Under the pieces are notes generated by a model that saw only the letters and a list, made by a program, of their open reading frames with translations, was not told the origin of the DNA and ran no database searches. This document shows, piece after piece, positions 1 to 9,451 of a DNA stretch of 64,000 nucleotides. Origin of the DNA: Pseudomonas fluorescens HK44 (GTDB lineage Bacteria; Pseudomonadota; Gammaproteobacteria; Pseudomonadales; Pseudomonadaceae); NCBI RefSeq assembly GCF_000217955.3, contig NZ_AFOY02000010.1, forward strand, positions 124,001 to 188,000, read 5' to 3'. Position 1 is the stretch's first letter. Each line of letters starts with the position of its first letter. The position numbers and the translations under genes were made by a program.

Positions 1-1469
1 GCAAGCTGTCGGGTATGGAACGTGACGCTGAGCGTCTCTACGAGCTGATCTGGCGCCAATTCGTCGCGTGCCAGATGCTGCCGGCGAAATACCTGTCGAC
101 CACCGTCAGCGTCGCCGCCAGCGGCTTCGAGCTGCGTGCCAAGGGCCGCATCCTGAAGTTCGACGGTTACACCCGCGTCATGCCGCAAATGGCCAAGCCT
201 GGCGACGACGATGTGCTGCCGGACATGGCGCAAGGCGATGTGCTGAAGCTGATCAAGCTTGATCCTAGCCAGCACTTCACCAAGCCGCCGGCGCGTTACT
301 CGGAAGCGAGCCTGGTTAAAGAAATGGAAAAGCGCGGTATCGGTCGTCCGTCGACCTATGCAGCGATCATTTCGACTATCCAGGACCGCGGTTACGTCGC
401 GCTGCACAACCGTCGTTTCTACTCGGAAAAGATGGGTGACATCGTCACCGAGCGTCTGTCCGAAAGCTTCTCGAACCTGATGGACTACGGCTTCACCGCC
501 GGCATGGAAGAGAACCTCGATGACGTCGCCCAGGGCGAGCGCGACTGGAAAAACGTGCTGGACGAGTTCTACGGCGACTTCAAGAAGAAACTCGAAGTAG
601 CCGAGAGCGCGGAAAACGGCATGCGTGCCAACCAGCCGGTCATGACCGACATCCCGTGCCTCACCTGCGGTCGTCCGATGCAGATTCGCACCGCATCGAC
701 CGGCGTATTCCTGGGTTGCTCGGGTTACAGCCTGCCACCAAAAGAGCGCTGCAAAGCCACCGTCAACCTGGTGCCGGGCGATGAAATCGCTGCAGACGAC
801 GAGGGTGAGTCGGAGTCTTTGGTGCTGCGTGGCAAGCATCGCTGCCCGATCTGCAGCACCGCGATGGATGCTTACCTGCTGGATGAGAAGCGCAAGCTGC
901 ACATCTGCGGTAACAACCCGGATTGCGCAGGCTACGAGATCGAAGAAGGCAGCTATCGCATCAAGGGCTACGAAGGTCCGAGCCTGGAATGCGACAAGTG
1001 CGGCAGCGAAATGCAGTTGAAGACGGGCCGTTTCGGCAAATTCTTCGGTTGCACCAACGCGACCTGCAAGAACACCCGCAAACTGCTCAAAAGCGGTGAC
1101 GCGGCACCGCCGAAGATGGATCCGGTGAAGATGCCCGAGCTCAAGTGCGAGAAGGTCAACGACACCTACATTCTGCGTGACGGTGCTTCCGGCCTGTTCC
1201 TGGCGGCGAGCCAGTTCCCGAAAAACCGCGAAACCCGTGCTCCGCTGGTGATCGAGATCGTGCCGCACAAGGATGAGATCGATCCGAAATATCACTTCCT
1301 CTGTGAAGCGCCGAAGAAGGATCCGGATGGTCTCCCGGCGGTGATCCGTTACAGCCGCAAGACCAAGGAGCAGTACGTGCAGACCGAGGTCGAAGGCAAG
1401 CCTACCGGTTGGAGGGCGTTCTACGACGGTGGCAAGTGGGTGGTTGAAGACAAGCGCGTAGCCAAGTAA
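1..1469 (+). CDS. topA: DNA topoisomerase I, 3' part
   Basis: This is the C-terminal part of type IA DNA topoisomerase I, which relaxes negative supercoils. The reading frame is open from the window edge ([17 protein letters not shown]), so the 5' end lies outside. The first half matches the end of the catalytic core, including the [20 protein letters not shown] segment. It is followed by three four-cysteine zinc ribbons in the C-terminal domain: CLTCG...C..C, CPICS...C..C and CDKCG...C..C. The gene ends in TAA and is followed at once by a strong intrinsic terminator. Family and frame are certain; only the upstream half is missing. Confidence 0.97.
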   Translation, partial: KLSGMERDAERLYELIWRQFVACQMLPAKYLSTTVSVAASGFELRAKGRILKFDGYTRVMPQMAKPGDDDVLPDMAQGDVLKLIKLDPSQHFTKPPARYSEASLVKEMEKRGIGRPSTYAAIISTIQDRGYVALHNRRFYSEKMGDIVTERLSESFSNLMDYGFTAGMEENLDDVAQGERDWKNVLDEFYGDFKKKLEVAESAENGMRANQPVMTDIPCLTCGRPMQIRTASTGVFLGCSGYSLPPKERCKATVNLVPGDEIAADDEGESESLVLRGKHRCPICSTAMDAYLLDEKRKLHICGNNPDCAGYEIEEGSYRIKGYEGPSLECDKCGSEMQLKTGRFGKFFGCTNATCKNTRKLLKSGDAAPPKMDPVKMPELKCEKVNDTYILRDGASGLFLAASQFPKNRETRAPLVIEIVPHKDEIDPKYHFLCEAPKKDPDGLPAVIRYSRKTKEQYVQTEVEGKPTGWRAFYDGGKWVVEDKRVAK

Positions 1470-1485
1470 TCGGGCAATGCGATGC

Positions 1486-1533
1486 AAAAGGCCGCATGCG
1501 AACCCTCGGGTTTTCATGCGGCCTTTTTTTTTT
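1486..1533 (+). terminator. topA intrinsic terminator
   Basis: GGCCGCATG (1490-1498) pairs with CATGCGGCC (1515-1523), and a run of ten T follows. It starts about 20 nt after the topA stop. Confidence 0.9.
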
Positions 1534-1613
1534 GTGCTTGCGGTCAGCTTGTCTGATCCATGACACTGTCAGACCTGCATCACGCGTCTTATTTCGTTGT
1601 GGAGACTGCCGTC

Positions 1614-2138
1614 ATGGCCTTTGAGCTCTATACCCGTACCAATCAGAAAATTTACTTCGCTGGTCTGTCGCTTGAGGCGCTGGCCCGAGCGGAAGAGGGG
1701 CGGGCGATGAACTCCCTGGCGCTGATTCAGGCCGGGCGTGAGTCAGCGTTGTTTCATTTGTACGGCGCTTTGTTGGGCTTGTGCCATGAGATTGCCGGTT
1801 TCTACCGTTTGCCTCAGGCCAATGCGCCGCGAGCAGAATTACTGTTGACTCGTGAAGTGCTCGAAACCATCGCTATTCCGGAGATGGCAGAGATGGTCGA
1901 GTTGGCGAACAACCCTGAAACCTGGCTGGCGAAGCTTCTGGCTGCCCATGCTGCGCTGTTTCAACCACCACGTGCACCGCACAAGCCCAAAGGCGATGTG
2001 ACGCAGCCGCTGATCATGGCGGTTAACCTCGATGAGGAAGAGACGCCTCAAGAGTTGAGTCGAGAAGAGCTGGAGAGCTGGCGTCAGAACCTCAAAGACC
2101 TGGCGATTCGGTTTCGCGAAGGGTTGAATGAGTGCTGA
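1614..2138 (+). CDS. DUF6586-like conserved protein
   Basis: A soluble, mostly helical protein of 174 residues (MAFELYTRTNQKIYFAGL...) of unknown function. It resembles the small conserved gene found next to topA in other pseudomonads. The start at 1614 is chosen because a GGAG sits nine bases upstream; an in-frame ATG at 1560 would add 18 residues that do not look conserved and has no ribosome site. No signal peptide or membrane segment is seen. The central part has many Leu/Ala heptads, suggesting a helical bundle. The C-terminus is acidic (LDEEETPQELSREELESW). Confidence 0.8.
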   Translation: MAFELYTRTNQKIYFAGLSLEALARAEEGRAMNSLALIQAGRESALFHLYGALLGLCHEIAGFYRLPQANAPRAELLLTREVLETIAIPEMAEMVELANNPETWLAKLLAAHAALFQPPRAPHKPKGDVTQPLIMAVNLDEEETPQELSREELESWRQNLKDLAIRFREGLNEC

Positions 2139-2290
2139 GTCTCTGTACTGAACGTTGAGCATTCAGTGTGGGCCATGGATCAGGGATGATCTTCAAGCGT
2201 CGGTTTCAGTGACGTGCAGCCGGTCAAGATCCCGAGCGAAGTCGCGCTGATGACTATATAATCCCCGCCTTTCGTGGAGAACAGACCTTT

Positions 2291-2524
2291 ATGCCAACGT
2301 CCTTTCTAGAAATTGTCGAACTGCCAGACGGCCGTATTGAGCTGCGCAGAGCTGAGGACGAGGGTTCTCTGGTGACTTTGAACTTCTCTGAAGATGCCAA
2401 AGCATTCCTGCAGGGCCAGCACGTTGAAGTCGCCAAGGCGATGTTGAGCGTGGGTGTGCAAATGGCTGGGCGCTTGGTTGAAGGCGAGTTCGACAAAGAA
2501 GAAGGGCCGCGGATTCTTCATTGA
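2291..2524 (+). CDS. Small conserved hypothetical protein
   Basis: A 77-residue soluble protein (MPTSFLEIVELPDGRIELRR...) with no recognised domain. The start is supported by GGAG about 11 bases upstream, and a TATAAT hexamer at 2257-2262 is a plausible -10 box. The pattern of alternating strands (EIVELPDGRIELRRAE, SLVTLNF) followed by helices suggests a small alpha/beta fold. It converges with sulA, and the position between topA and sulA is conserved in Pseudomonas, which supports it being real. Function unknown. Confidence 0.75.
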   Translation: MPTSFLEIVELPDGRIELRRAEDEGSLVTLNFSEDAKAFLQGQHVEVAKAMLSVGVQMAGRLVEGEFDKEEGPRILH

Positions 2525-2630
2525 TTCCGTTCGTCGGCTTTTCGTAAGGCATCATTTCACATCGACGTTACAGATTGGCTTCTCTGTCCTGGAGAAGCCC
2601 TGCGCCTTTCAAGTGCACCGTGCATGTCAC

Positions 2631-3104
2631 TTAACCCAGCCGAATATTCAGGCTTTGAGCATCCCCGGTACGGGCGGCGCTGATCAGCTGTTGGCGCGCG
2701 CTGGAGCTCAACGGGTTCAGCCAACTCACAACGGTGTGACTGCGGCCCAGGCGCAAGGCTTCGCAAGCCAGTTGCTGGGCGCTTTGTGTTCCCCGTGGTT
2801 GCAGCAACAGAATGCGTTCGCGGTTCAGGCCGGCATCTCGCAGCCAGGCTTGAGTCAGGCTGGCAGGCGGAGCGATCAGCGTCAGCCAGCGAGCGTCCTT
2901 GTCCTGGCTCAACTCTCTGAGGATGGGGGCCAGAAGGTTCAGGCAGTTCCCGGCCGCACCACGCAATGACAGCTCACTGAATGCTTCGGGTTCGGCGCTC
3001 CAGGGCGACTCAACCACGTCTTTGAGAATCGGCGCCAGCGGCTGAGTCATGAACGCTTCGAACAGCGGAAGTTGTGTGTGCTGTGGTGTGTGAGGGAACT
3101 GCAT
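2631..3104 (-). CDS. sulA: SOS cell division inhibitor SulA
   Basis: SulA binds FtsZ and blocks septation during the SOS response. The 157-residue protein shows the typical SulA arrangement: a variable N-terminus, then the RecA-like section with LLAPILRELSQDKDARWLTLIAPPASLT and WLRDAGLNRERILLLQPR. The start at 3104 has GGAGGC immediately upstream; a longer in-frame start would overlap lexA and has no ribosome site. It lies 10 nt downstream of lexA on the same strand, so the two form a lexA-sulA operon controlled by the two LexA boxes ahead of lexA. This operon arrangement is the usual one in Pseudomonas. Confidence 0.93.
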   Translation of the reverse strand: MQFPHTPQHTQLPLFEAFMTQPLAPILKDVVESPWSAEPEAFSELSLRGAAGNCLNLLAPILRELSQDKDARWLTLIAPPASLTQAWLRDAGLNRERILLLQPRGTQSAQQLACEALRLGRSHTVVSWLNPLSSSARQQLISAARTGDAQSLNIRLG

Positions 3105-3114
3105 AACGCCTCCT

Positions 3115-3723
3115 TTAGCGGCGAATGACGCCGACACTCAAGCCTTCGATCACCAGGTCCTGATCTTTCAGGTTCACTTCGATCGGGGCAAACTCGGGGT
3201 TTTCGGCAATCAGCCAGACCTTGCTGCCGTCGCGCTTGAAGCGCTTGACGGTCACTTCGTCGCCGATCCGCGCAACCACGATCTGGCCGTTACGGGCTTC
3301 GCGCGTGGTGTGCACAGCGAGCAGGTCACCGTCGAAAATCCCCACGTCCTTCATGCTCATGCCGTGAACGCGCAGCAAATAGTCGGCGCGTGGATGGAAG
3401 AAGGAAGGATTGATGTTGCAGGATTCTTCGATGTGCTGTTGAGCGAGAATCGGAGCGCCGGCAGCAACCCGGCCAATGATCGGCAGGGTGGACTCGTCGG
3501 CCTTGGCTTCGAAGCCCGGGATGCGAATGCCGCGCGAGGCGCCGGGCGTCATTTCGATTGCACCTTTGCGCGCCAGTGCCTTGAGGTGTTCTTCAGCCGC
3601 ATTGGGCGATTTGAAGCCAAGCTCCAGGGCGATTTCTGCGCGGGTTGGCGGATAACCGTTGTCTTCGAGGCAGCGTTTGATAAAAGCCAGAATCTCAGCT
3701 TGGCGTGGCGTCAGTTTTAGCAT
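3115..3723 (-). CDS. lexA: LexA repressor/autoprotease
   Basis: LexA represses SOS genes and cleaves itself when stimulated by RecA filaments. The 202-residue length is normal. The N-terminal winged helix is intact ([29 protein letters not shown]). The Ala-Gly cleavage site lies in RVAAGAPI. The catalytic Ser is in VHGMSMKD and the catalytic Lys in VTVKRFKR. It is first in an operon with sulA and has two consensus SOS boxes just upstream, so it is autoregulated. Confidence 0.98.
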   Translation of the reverse strand: MLKLTPRQAEILAFIKRCLEDNGYPPTRAEIALELGFKSPNAAEEHLKALARKGAIEMTPGASRGIRIPGFEAKADESTLPIIGRVAAGAPILAQQHIEESCNINPSFFHPRADYLLRVHGMSMKDVGIFDGDLLAVHTTREARNGQIVVARIGDEVTVKRFKRDGSKVWLIAENPEFAPIEVNLKDQDLVIEGLSVGVIRR

Positions 3724-3733
3724 GTCGATCGCT

Positions 3734-3749
3734 CTGTCTTTTTATACAG
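3734..3749 (-). promoter_or_regulatory. LexA (SOS) box, proximal
   Basis: On the lexA strand it reads CTGTATAAAAAGACAG, a perfect CTG-N10-CAG, ending 11 nt before the lexA ATG. Confidence 0.92.
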
Positions 3750-3752
3750 TGA

Positions 3753-3768
3753 CTGGGATTATATACAG
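3753..3768 (-). promoter_or_regulatory. LexA (SOS) box, distal
   Basis: On the lexA strand it reads CTGTATATAATCCCAG, again a perfect CTG-N10-CAG. It is 3 nt from the proximal box, so two LexA dimers could bind side by side; it also contains a TATAAT-like -10. Confidence 0.92.
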
Positions 3769-3916
3769 TGAAGTGGTCTTGGCAATCCTCCTTTTTTATC
3801 CGACCGCTGGACGGTCGGTTTACAGATCGTTTGCGCGCTGTCGGCAGGACTGGCTACAGCTCCCGACTTGTATGGTTAAATAGCTGACCGACCGTTCGCA
3901 AAACGAACAGGCAGGC

Positions 3917-3960
3917 TTGACAATGCTCAGGCTGAAACGTATGTTTCAAACAAGTGTTTG
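3917..3960 (+). promoter_or_regulatory. psrA promoter with two PsrA operators
   Basis: TTGACA (3917-3922) and TATGTT (3940-3945) are spaced 17 nt apart. The -10 is covered by GAAACgtatGTTTC (3934-3947). A second box, CAAACaagtGTTTG (3947-3960), starts on its last base. Both fit the PsrA consensus (G/C)AAAC-N2-4-GTTT(G/C), so PsrA would repress its own gene. Confidence 0.85.
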
Positions 3961-3975
3961 TCAGGCGGAGTAGCC

Positions 3976-4683
3976 ATGGCCCAGTCGGAAACCGTTGAAC
4001 GCATTCTCGATGCTGCCGAGCAGTTGTTCGCGGAAAAAGGTTTTGCCGAAACTTCATTGCGGCTGATCACCAGCAAGGCTGGGGTCAATCTGGCGGCGGT
4101 GAATTATCATTTCGGCTCGAAGAAGGCCTTGATTCAGGCAGTTTTCTCGCGTTTTCTCGGGCCTTTCTGCATCAGCCTCGATCGTGAGCTGGAGCGCCGT
4201 CAGGCCAAGCCGGACAGCAAGCCAGGCCTTGAGGAACTGCTGGAAATCCTCGTCGAACAAGCCCTCGTGGTGCAGCCACGCAGCGGCAATGACTTGTCTA
4301 TCTTCATGCGCCTGTTGGGGCTGGCATTCAGTCAGAGCCAGGGGCACTTGCGGCGTTACCTGGAAGACATGTACGGCAAGGTGTTCCGTCGTTACATGTT
4401 GCTGGTCAATGACGCCGCACCGCGTATTCCACCTATCGAACTGTTCTGGCGCGTGCACTTCATGCTCGGCGCAGCAGCGTTCAGCATGTCGGGGATCAAG
4501 GCCTTGCGCGCTATCGCCGAGACCGATTTCGGGGTGAACACCTCGATCGAGCAGGTGATGCGTCTGATGGTGCCGTTCCTGGCCGCTGGAATGCGCGCAG
4601 AAACCGGCGTCACCGACGAGGCCATGGCGTCGGCCCAGTTGCGTCCTCGCAGCAAATCGGCACCCGTCGCCGCCAAGGTTTAA
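3976..4683 (+). CDS. psrA: TetR-family regulator PsrA
   Basis: PsrA is a TetR-type regulator of pseudomonads that senses long-chain fatty acids, represses fatty-acid oxidation genes and activates rpoS. The N-terminal helix-turn-helix is clear (ETSLRLITSKAGVNLAAVNYHFGSK), followed by the helical ligand domain; 235 residues is normal. The ATG at 3976 has GGCGGAG upstream. The nearby TTG at 3958 lies inside the second PsrA box and is a poor start. The gene is divergent from lexA, and its promoter carries tandem PsrA boxes, which agrees with the known autorepression. Confidence 0.95.
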   Translation: MAQSETVERILDAAEQLFAEKGFAETSLRLITSKAGVNLAAVNYHFGSKKALIQAVFSRFLGPFCISLDRELERRQAKPDSKPGLEELLEILVEQALVVQPRSGNDLSIFMRLLGLAFSQSQGHLRRYLEDMYGKVFRRYMLLVNDAAPRIPPIELFWRVHFMLGAAAFSMSGIKALRAIAETDFGVNTSIEQVMRLMVPFLAAGMRAETGVTDEAMASAQLRPRSKSAPVAAKV

Positions 4684-4731
4684 CGGCTCACGGGTGGGCG
4701 CGGCAGCTTACATCCGCTAAGCTAGCCGCCC

Positions 4732-4884
4732 ATGCCGACTCTCGTTTCAGACCCGCTCCATTTCTCCTTTGTCGACCGCGTTCCGCCGGGCATTGCCCTT
4801 GGCGGTGAAGTCGTGTGTCTGCGTCGGGCCGGGCTCTTCAAAGATGCGCCGCGCGCGCTTTTCGTTATCAAGGAATTTTTATGA
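4732..4884 (+). CDS. Possible 50-residue leader ORF overlapping nagZ
   Basis: An open frame of 50 codons (MPTLVSDPLHFSFV...ending FVIKEFL) runs from 4732 and ends in a TGA that overlaps the nagZ start in an ATGA arrangement. The protein has no recognised domain. There is no good Shine-Dalgarno ahead of its ATG, so if translated it could be leaderless; ...TTACATCCGCTAAGCT... upstream may hold a -10. The overlap with nagZ would give translational coupling. It could also be a chance open frame in the 197-nt psrA-nagZ gap. Confidence 0.4.
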   Translation: MPTLVSDPLHFSFVDRVPPGIALGGEVVCLRRAGLFKDAPRALFVIKEFL

Positions 4885-5891
4885 CTGCTGGCCTGCAAGG
4901 CTCGTTGATGGTGGACGTCGCCGGTACCTGGCTGACGGCCGAAGATCGCCAACTGTTGCGTCAGCCCGAAGTGGGCGGCCTGATCATTTTCGCGCGCAAT
5001 ATCGAGCATCCGCGTCAGGTTCGCGAGTTGAGCGCTTCGATCCGCGCGGTGCGTCCCGACCTGCTGTTGGCCGTGGATCAGGAGGGCGGTCGAGTGCAGC
5101 GCCTGCGCCAGGGCTTTGTGCGTCTGCCAGCCATGCGGGCGATTGCTGACAACCCGAACGCCGAATACCTGGCCGAGCAATGTGGCTGGATCATGGCGAC
5201 TGAAGTGCTGGCCGTGGGTCTCGACTTGAGCTTTGCCCCGGTGCTGGACCTCGACTACCAGCGCAGCGCCGTGGTCGGTACCCGTTCGTTTGAAGGTGAC
5301 CCGGAACGTGCGGCCATGCTGGCAGGCGCGTTCATTCGCGGGATGAACAGCGCCGGCATGGCGGCGACCGGCAAGCACTTCCCTGGTCACGGCTGGGCGG
5401 AGGCCGATTCGCACGTCGCGATTCCGAATGACGAGCGCAGTCTTGAGGAGATCCGCGCCAAGGACCTCGTACCGTTCGCACGCTTGAGCAAGCAGCTGGC
5501 GGCGGTGATGCCTGCTCACGTGATCTACCCGCAGGTTGACTCGCAGCCCGCCGGTTTCTCGCGCCGCTGGTTGCAGGACATCCTGCGCGGTGAATTGCAG
5601 TTCGATGGGGTGATCTTCAGCGACGATCTGTCGATGGCCGGTGCCCATGTGGTTGGCGACGCTGCCAGCCGGATCGAAGCGGCATTGTCGGCCGGTTGCG
5701 ACATGGGACTGGTCTGCAATGATCGCGCGGCCGCCGAACTGGCCCTGAGCGCAGCTCAACGCCTGAAAGTCACGCCGTCTAAACGTATCGGGCGGATGCG
5801 CAGCCAGTCGTTTGCCAGCACCGATTACCGGCAGGACCCGCGCTGGCTTACCGCCCTTGGTGCGCTCAAAGATGCCCAACTGATTGATTAA
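4881..5891 (+). CDS. nagZ: Beta-N-acetylhexosaminidase NagZ
   Basis: NagZ is a cytoplasmic GH3 enzyme that removes GlcNAc from 1,6-anhydroMurNAc peptides in wall recycling; its product induces AmpC in many Gram-negatives. The 336-residue protein has the GH3 signature GKHFPGHG (about 163-170), whose His belongs to the catalytic Asp-His dyad. FSDDLSMAGA carries the nucleophile Asp. The start has AAGGA upstream. It is followed 12 nt later by the phosphorylase gene, in one operon. A class C beta-lactamase gene lies 9.4 kb away in the same window. Confidence 0.95.
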   Translation: MTAGLQGSLMVDVAGTWLTAEDRQLLRQPEVGGLIIFARNIEHPRQVRELSASIRAVRPDLLLAVDQEGGRVQRLRQGFVRLPAMRAIADNPNAEYLAEQCGWIMATEVLAVGLDLSFAPVLDLDYQRSAVVGTRSFEGDPERAAMLAGAFIRGMNSAGMAATGKHFPGHGWAEADSHVAIPNDERSLEEIRAKDLVPFARLSKQLAAVMPAHVIYPQVDSQPAGFSRRWLQDILRGELQFDGVIFSDDLSMAGAHVVGDAASRIEAALSAGCDMGLVCNDRAAAELALSAAQRLKVTPSKRIGRMRSQSFASTDYRQDPRWLTALGALKDAQLID

Positions 5892-6641
<750 letters not shown>

Positions 6642-6666
6642 GCATTCGTTACACCGAATCGACCCC

Positions 6667-6730
6667 ATCGCGAGCAGGCTCGCTCCCACAAGATCAACAT
6701 TGCACCTGTGGGAGCGAGCCTGCTCGCGAT
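6667..6730. repeat. REP doublet
   Basis: ATCGCGAGCAGGCTCGCTCC (from 6667) and its inverted copy (6707-6730) flank a 16-nt spacer. This is the common Pseudomonas REP sequence, placed between converging genes. Confidence 0.9.
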
Positions 6731-6749
6731 AGCGGTCTATTGGACGCCG

Positions 6750-9440
6750 CTAAATCTTTGATTTGTCCGGCAACGGCGCAAACAACGCTTCAATATCGTC
6801 GCTCTGCAGCTTCCAGTCCCCGGTTGAACGCCCATCCAGTACGCCGGCCGCCAGGTCGGACTTTTCCTTTTGCAGGTGCTGGATTTTCTCTTCGACGGTG
6901 CCGCGGGCAATCATCTTGTAGACGAACACCGGCTTCTCCTGGCCGATCCGGTAAGCGCGGTCGGTGGCCTGGTTTTCCGTCGCCGGGTTCCACCACGGAT
7001 CGTAGTGAATCACCGTATCGGCTTCGGTCAGGTTCAGGCCAACGCCGCCCGCCTTCAGGCTGATCAGGAAAATCTGACGCTTTCCGCTCTGGAAGTCTTT
7101 CACCGGAGTGCGTCGATCGCGGGTTTGCCCGGTCAGCAGCGCGTAAGCGATGCCGCGTTTATTCAGTTCGTCTTCGATCAGCGACAGCATCGAGGTGAAC
7201 TGTGAAAACAGCAGGATTTTGCGGCCTTCTTCGAACAGCTCCTCAAGCATCTCCATCAGGCTGTCGAGCTTGCTCGAGCTGCTGCCGCGCGTGGGCAGGG
7301 CGGCCTCATTGACCAGGCGCAGATCGCAGCACACCTGACGCAGCTTGAGCAGCGCTTCAAGAATGATGATCTGACTGCGAGCCACGCCTTTGCGGGTGAT
7401 CTCGTCGCGGACTTTCTTGTCCATGGCCAGGCGCATGGTTTCGTAAACGTCGCGCTGCGCCTCGTTGAGCTCGACCCAATGGACGATCTCGGTTTTCGGC
7501 GGCAGTTCGGTGGCGACCTGTTCCTTGGTTCGACGCAACAGGAACGGTTTGATCCGACCGTTCAGGTGTTGCAGTCGTACGTCGCTGGCGCGTTTTTCGA
7601 TCGGTACGCGGTAATCGCGATTGAAGCTTTTCACGTCGCCCAGCCAGCCGGGCAGCAGGAAGTGAAACAGCGACCACAGCTCGCCCAGGTGATTTTCCAG
7701 CGGTGTGCCGCTCAGGCACAGGCGCTGGCGGGCATTGAGCTCTCGCGCCGCGTGAGCGGCCTTGCTGTTGGGGTTCTTGATGTATTGCGCTTCGTCGAGC
7801 ACCAGCACGTGCAATGGCTGCGCTGCCAGGCGTTCGACATCCTTGGGCAGCAGTGCGTATGTGGTGAGGATCAGGTCGTATTCGGCCAAATGCTCGAAGT
7901 GTTTTTTACGTCCGGTGCCATACAGCGCCAGCACTTTGAGTTGCGGAGCAAAGTGCGCCGCTTCGTCGAGCCAGTTGGGAATCAGGCTGGTGGGCATCAC
8001 CACCATGCATGGCCGGTCCAGGCGACCGGCGTTTTTCTCGGTCAGCACATGCGCCAGGGTCTGTAGGGTTTTGCCCAGACCCATGTCGTCCGCAAGGATG
8101 CCGCCGACTTCCAGTTGCCGCAGCGACTGCATCCAGCTCAAGCCTTCAAGCTGATAAGGCCGTAATGTGGCGTTCAGCCCTTCGGGCGCCTCGGTCGTGT
8201 AGTCCTTGATGTCACGCAGGCGCTGGGCGAAGGTGCGGATGTGCTCGCCACCTTCCCAAAGCAGGGGCATGTCTTCCAGCGGATTCAGGCGGGTGGCATC
8301 GGCGCTGCTCAGGCGCAGTTTGGTTTCGCCGGGCTCTTGCAGGTAAAACTCGCCGAGGGTCGCCAGTACCGGCTTTAAACGGCCGAGCGGCAGCGCGACC
8401 TGTAACGGGCCGTATTCGGAGTTCGGACGGTGCGGGACGTTCACCAGGATCAACTCATCGTCGCGGCGTCTGGCCAGGCGTTCCGGGTTGAGAATCTCGG
8501 TGTGTGAGCGCATCAGGTTCAGCAGGATCGGCAGCAGGCTCAGGCGCTCGCCGTTGACTATAATCCCCAGCTCCAGATCAAACCAGTCGCGCTCCGGCGC
8601 CTCTTCGACCGTGGCGTACCAGTCATCGACCGCCGTCAGGTCAAAGCCGAAGTCTTCGTCAATCTGCAGCTCCCAGCCCTGGGTGCGCAACTTGGGCAGC
8701 TCATTGAGGGTGAACGTCAGCCAGGCGCTGTCGTTGACCATCTCATAAAGTTCGCCGGCACTTTCCGGCAAGGCTTTGCTTTGGCGGGTCGCCACTCTGA
8801 ATCCGAGGATTCTCAGCTGTTCCCGGTAGGCTTTTTCGACGTCCGGCTGGCGTTTGATTCGTAGCGTTTGCTGTTCCTGTCGGATCAGGATGTCGGCATT
8901 TTTCTGCCCGCTGACGTATTCATCCAGATAGTTGAACGACAGCGCGGCACGGTGCTGGATGTAGCGCTGCATTTTGCCGTTGCGCGGTTCGAAGGCGCTG
9001 AACTCGATGCTCGCCAGCCACAGGCGCGGCACCGGTTGCACGTTGTCCACCAGCCGTTGTGGCAAGGGTGCGGGCGTACGGTTTTCAAGGACCGTCTGAA
9101 GTTTTTCCAGCAGTTCGGCGTCTTTGGCAGCGGCCGGGTACTCAAGGGTCTCCTGGACTTTTAGCAGTACTGCGGCGCAATGCTTGCAGTTAACGCGCAC
9201 CGGGCAACTGCACGTTGCATCGACCAACAACAGCGTGCCTTTGGTGGATTCGCGCAGGGTAATAGTCTGGCGGTAAACATTGCCGCCAGAGCCTTCGCAA
9301 CTGGCGGTGATGGTGCTGTCGCCGGCCTCGACGATCCTGACGCGATTTTCCAGTGCGTAGCGGCGGCCACGCTCCAGGCTTTGTTCCTTGAATCGGCTGA
9401 CCCAGGAAGGGGCCAGGGGTTTGCTCAGGTTCGGGGGCAT
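6750..9440 (-). CDS. SNF2/RapA-type helicase with SWIM finger
   Basis: A large SF2 ATPase of 896 residues. The N-terminus has a SWIM zinc finger (CSCPVRVNCKHC, about 77-88), then an uncharacterised middle region. The SNF2 motor follows: Walker A GILADDMGLGKT (about 447-458), DEAQ box (LVLDEAQYIKN, about 548), and the helicase C lobe ending in RAYRIGQEKPVFVYKMIARGT. Proteins of this shape translocate on duplex DNA and remodel protein-DNA complexes; the particular role is not known. It stands alone, separated from mtnP-like by a REP and from csiV by 11 nt, on the csiV-mfd strand, so it may be the last gene of an mfd operon. Confidence 0.9.
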   Translation of the reverse strand: MPPNLSKPLAPSWVSRFKEQSLERGRRYALENRVRIVEAGDSTITASCEGSGGNVYRQTITLRESTKGTLLLVDATCSCPVRVNCKHCAAVLLKVQETLEYPAAAKDAELLEKLQTVLENRTPAPLPQRLVDNVQPVPRLWLASIEFSAFEPRNGKMQRYIQHRAALSFNYLDEYVSGQKNADILIRQEQQTLRIKRQPDVEKAYREQLRILGFRVATRQSKALPESAGELYEMVNDSAWLTFTLNELPKLRTQGWELQIDEDFGFDLTAVDDWYATVEEAPERDWFDLELGIIVNGERLSLLPILLNLMRSHTEILNPERLARRRDDELILVNVPHRPNSEYGPLQVALPLGRLKPVLATLGEFYLQEPGETKLRLSSADATRLNPLEDMPLLWEGGEHIRTFAQRLRDIKDYTTEAPEGLNATLRPYQLEGLSWMQSLRQLEVGGILADDMGLGKTLQTLAHVLTEKNAGRLDRPCMVVMPTSLIPNWLDEAAHFAPQLKVLALYGTGRKKHFEHLAEYDLILTTYALLPKDVERLAAQPLHVLVLDEAQYIKNPNSKAAHAARELNARQRLCLSGTPLENHLGELWSLFHFLLPGWLGDVKSFNRDYRVPIEKRASDVRLQHLNGRIKPFLLRRTKEQVATELPPKTEIVHWVELNEAQRDVYETMRLAMDKKVRDEITRKGVARSQIIILEALLKLRQVCCDLRLVNEAALPTRGSSSSKLDSLMEMLEELFEEGRKILLFSQFTSMLSLIEDELNKRGIAYALLTGQTRDRRTPVKDFQSGKRQIFLISLKAGGVGLNLTEADTVIHYDPWWNPATENQATDRAYRIGQEKPVFVYKMIARGTVEEKIQHLQKEKSDLAAGVLDGRSTGDWKLQSDDIEALFAPLPDKSKI

Positions 9441-9451
9441 GGGGACTTCAA

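Noticed and set aside
4722..5879. 385-codon frame antisense to nagZ
   Set aside because: Mirror of the nagZ codon bias; no ribosome site and no recognisable protein features.
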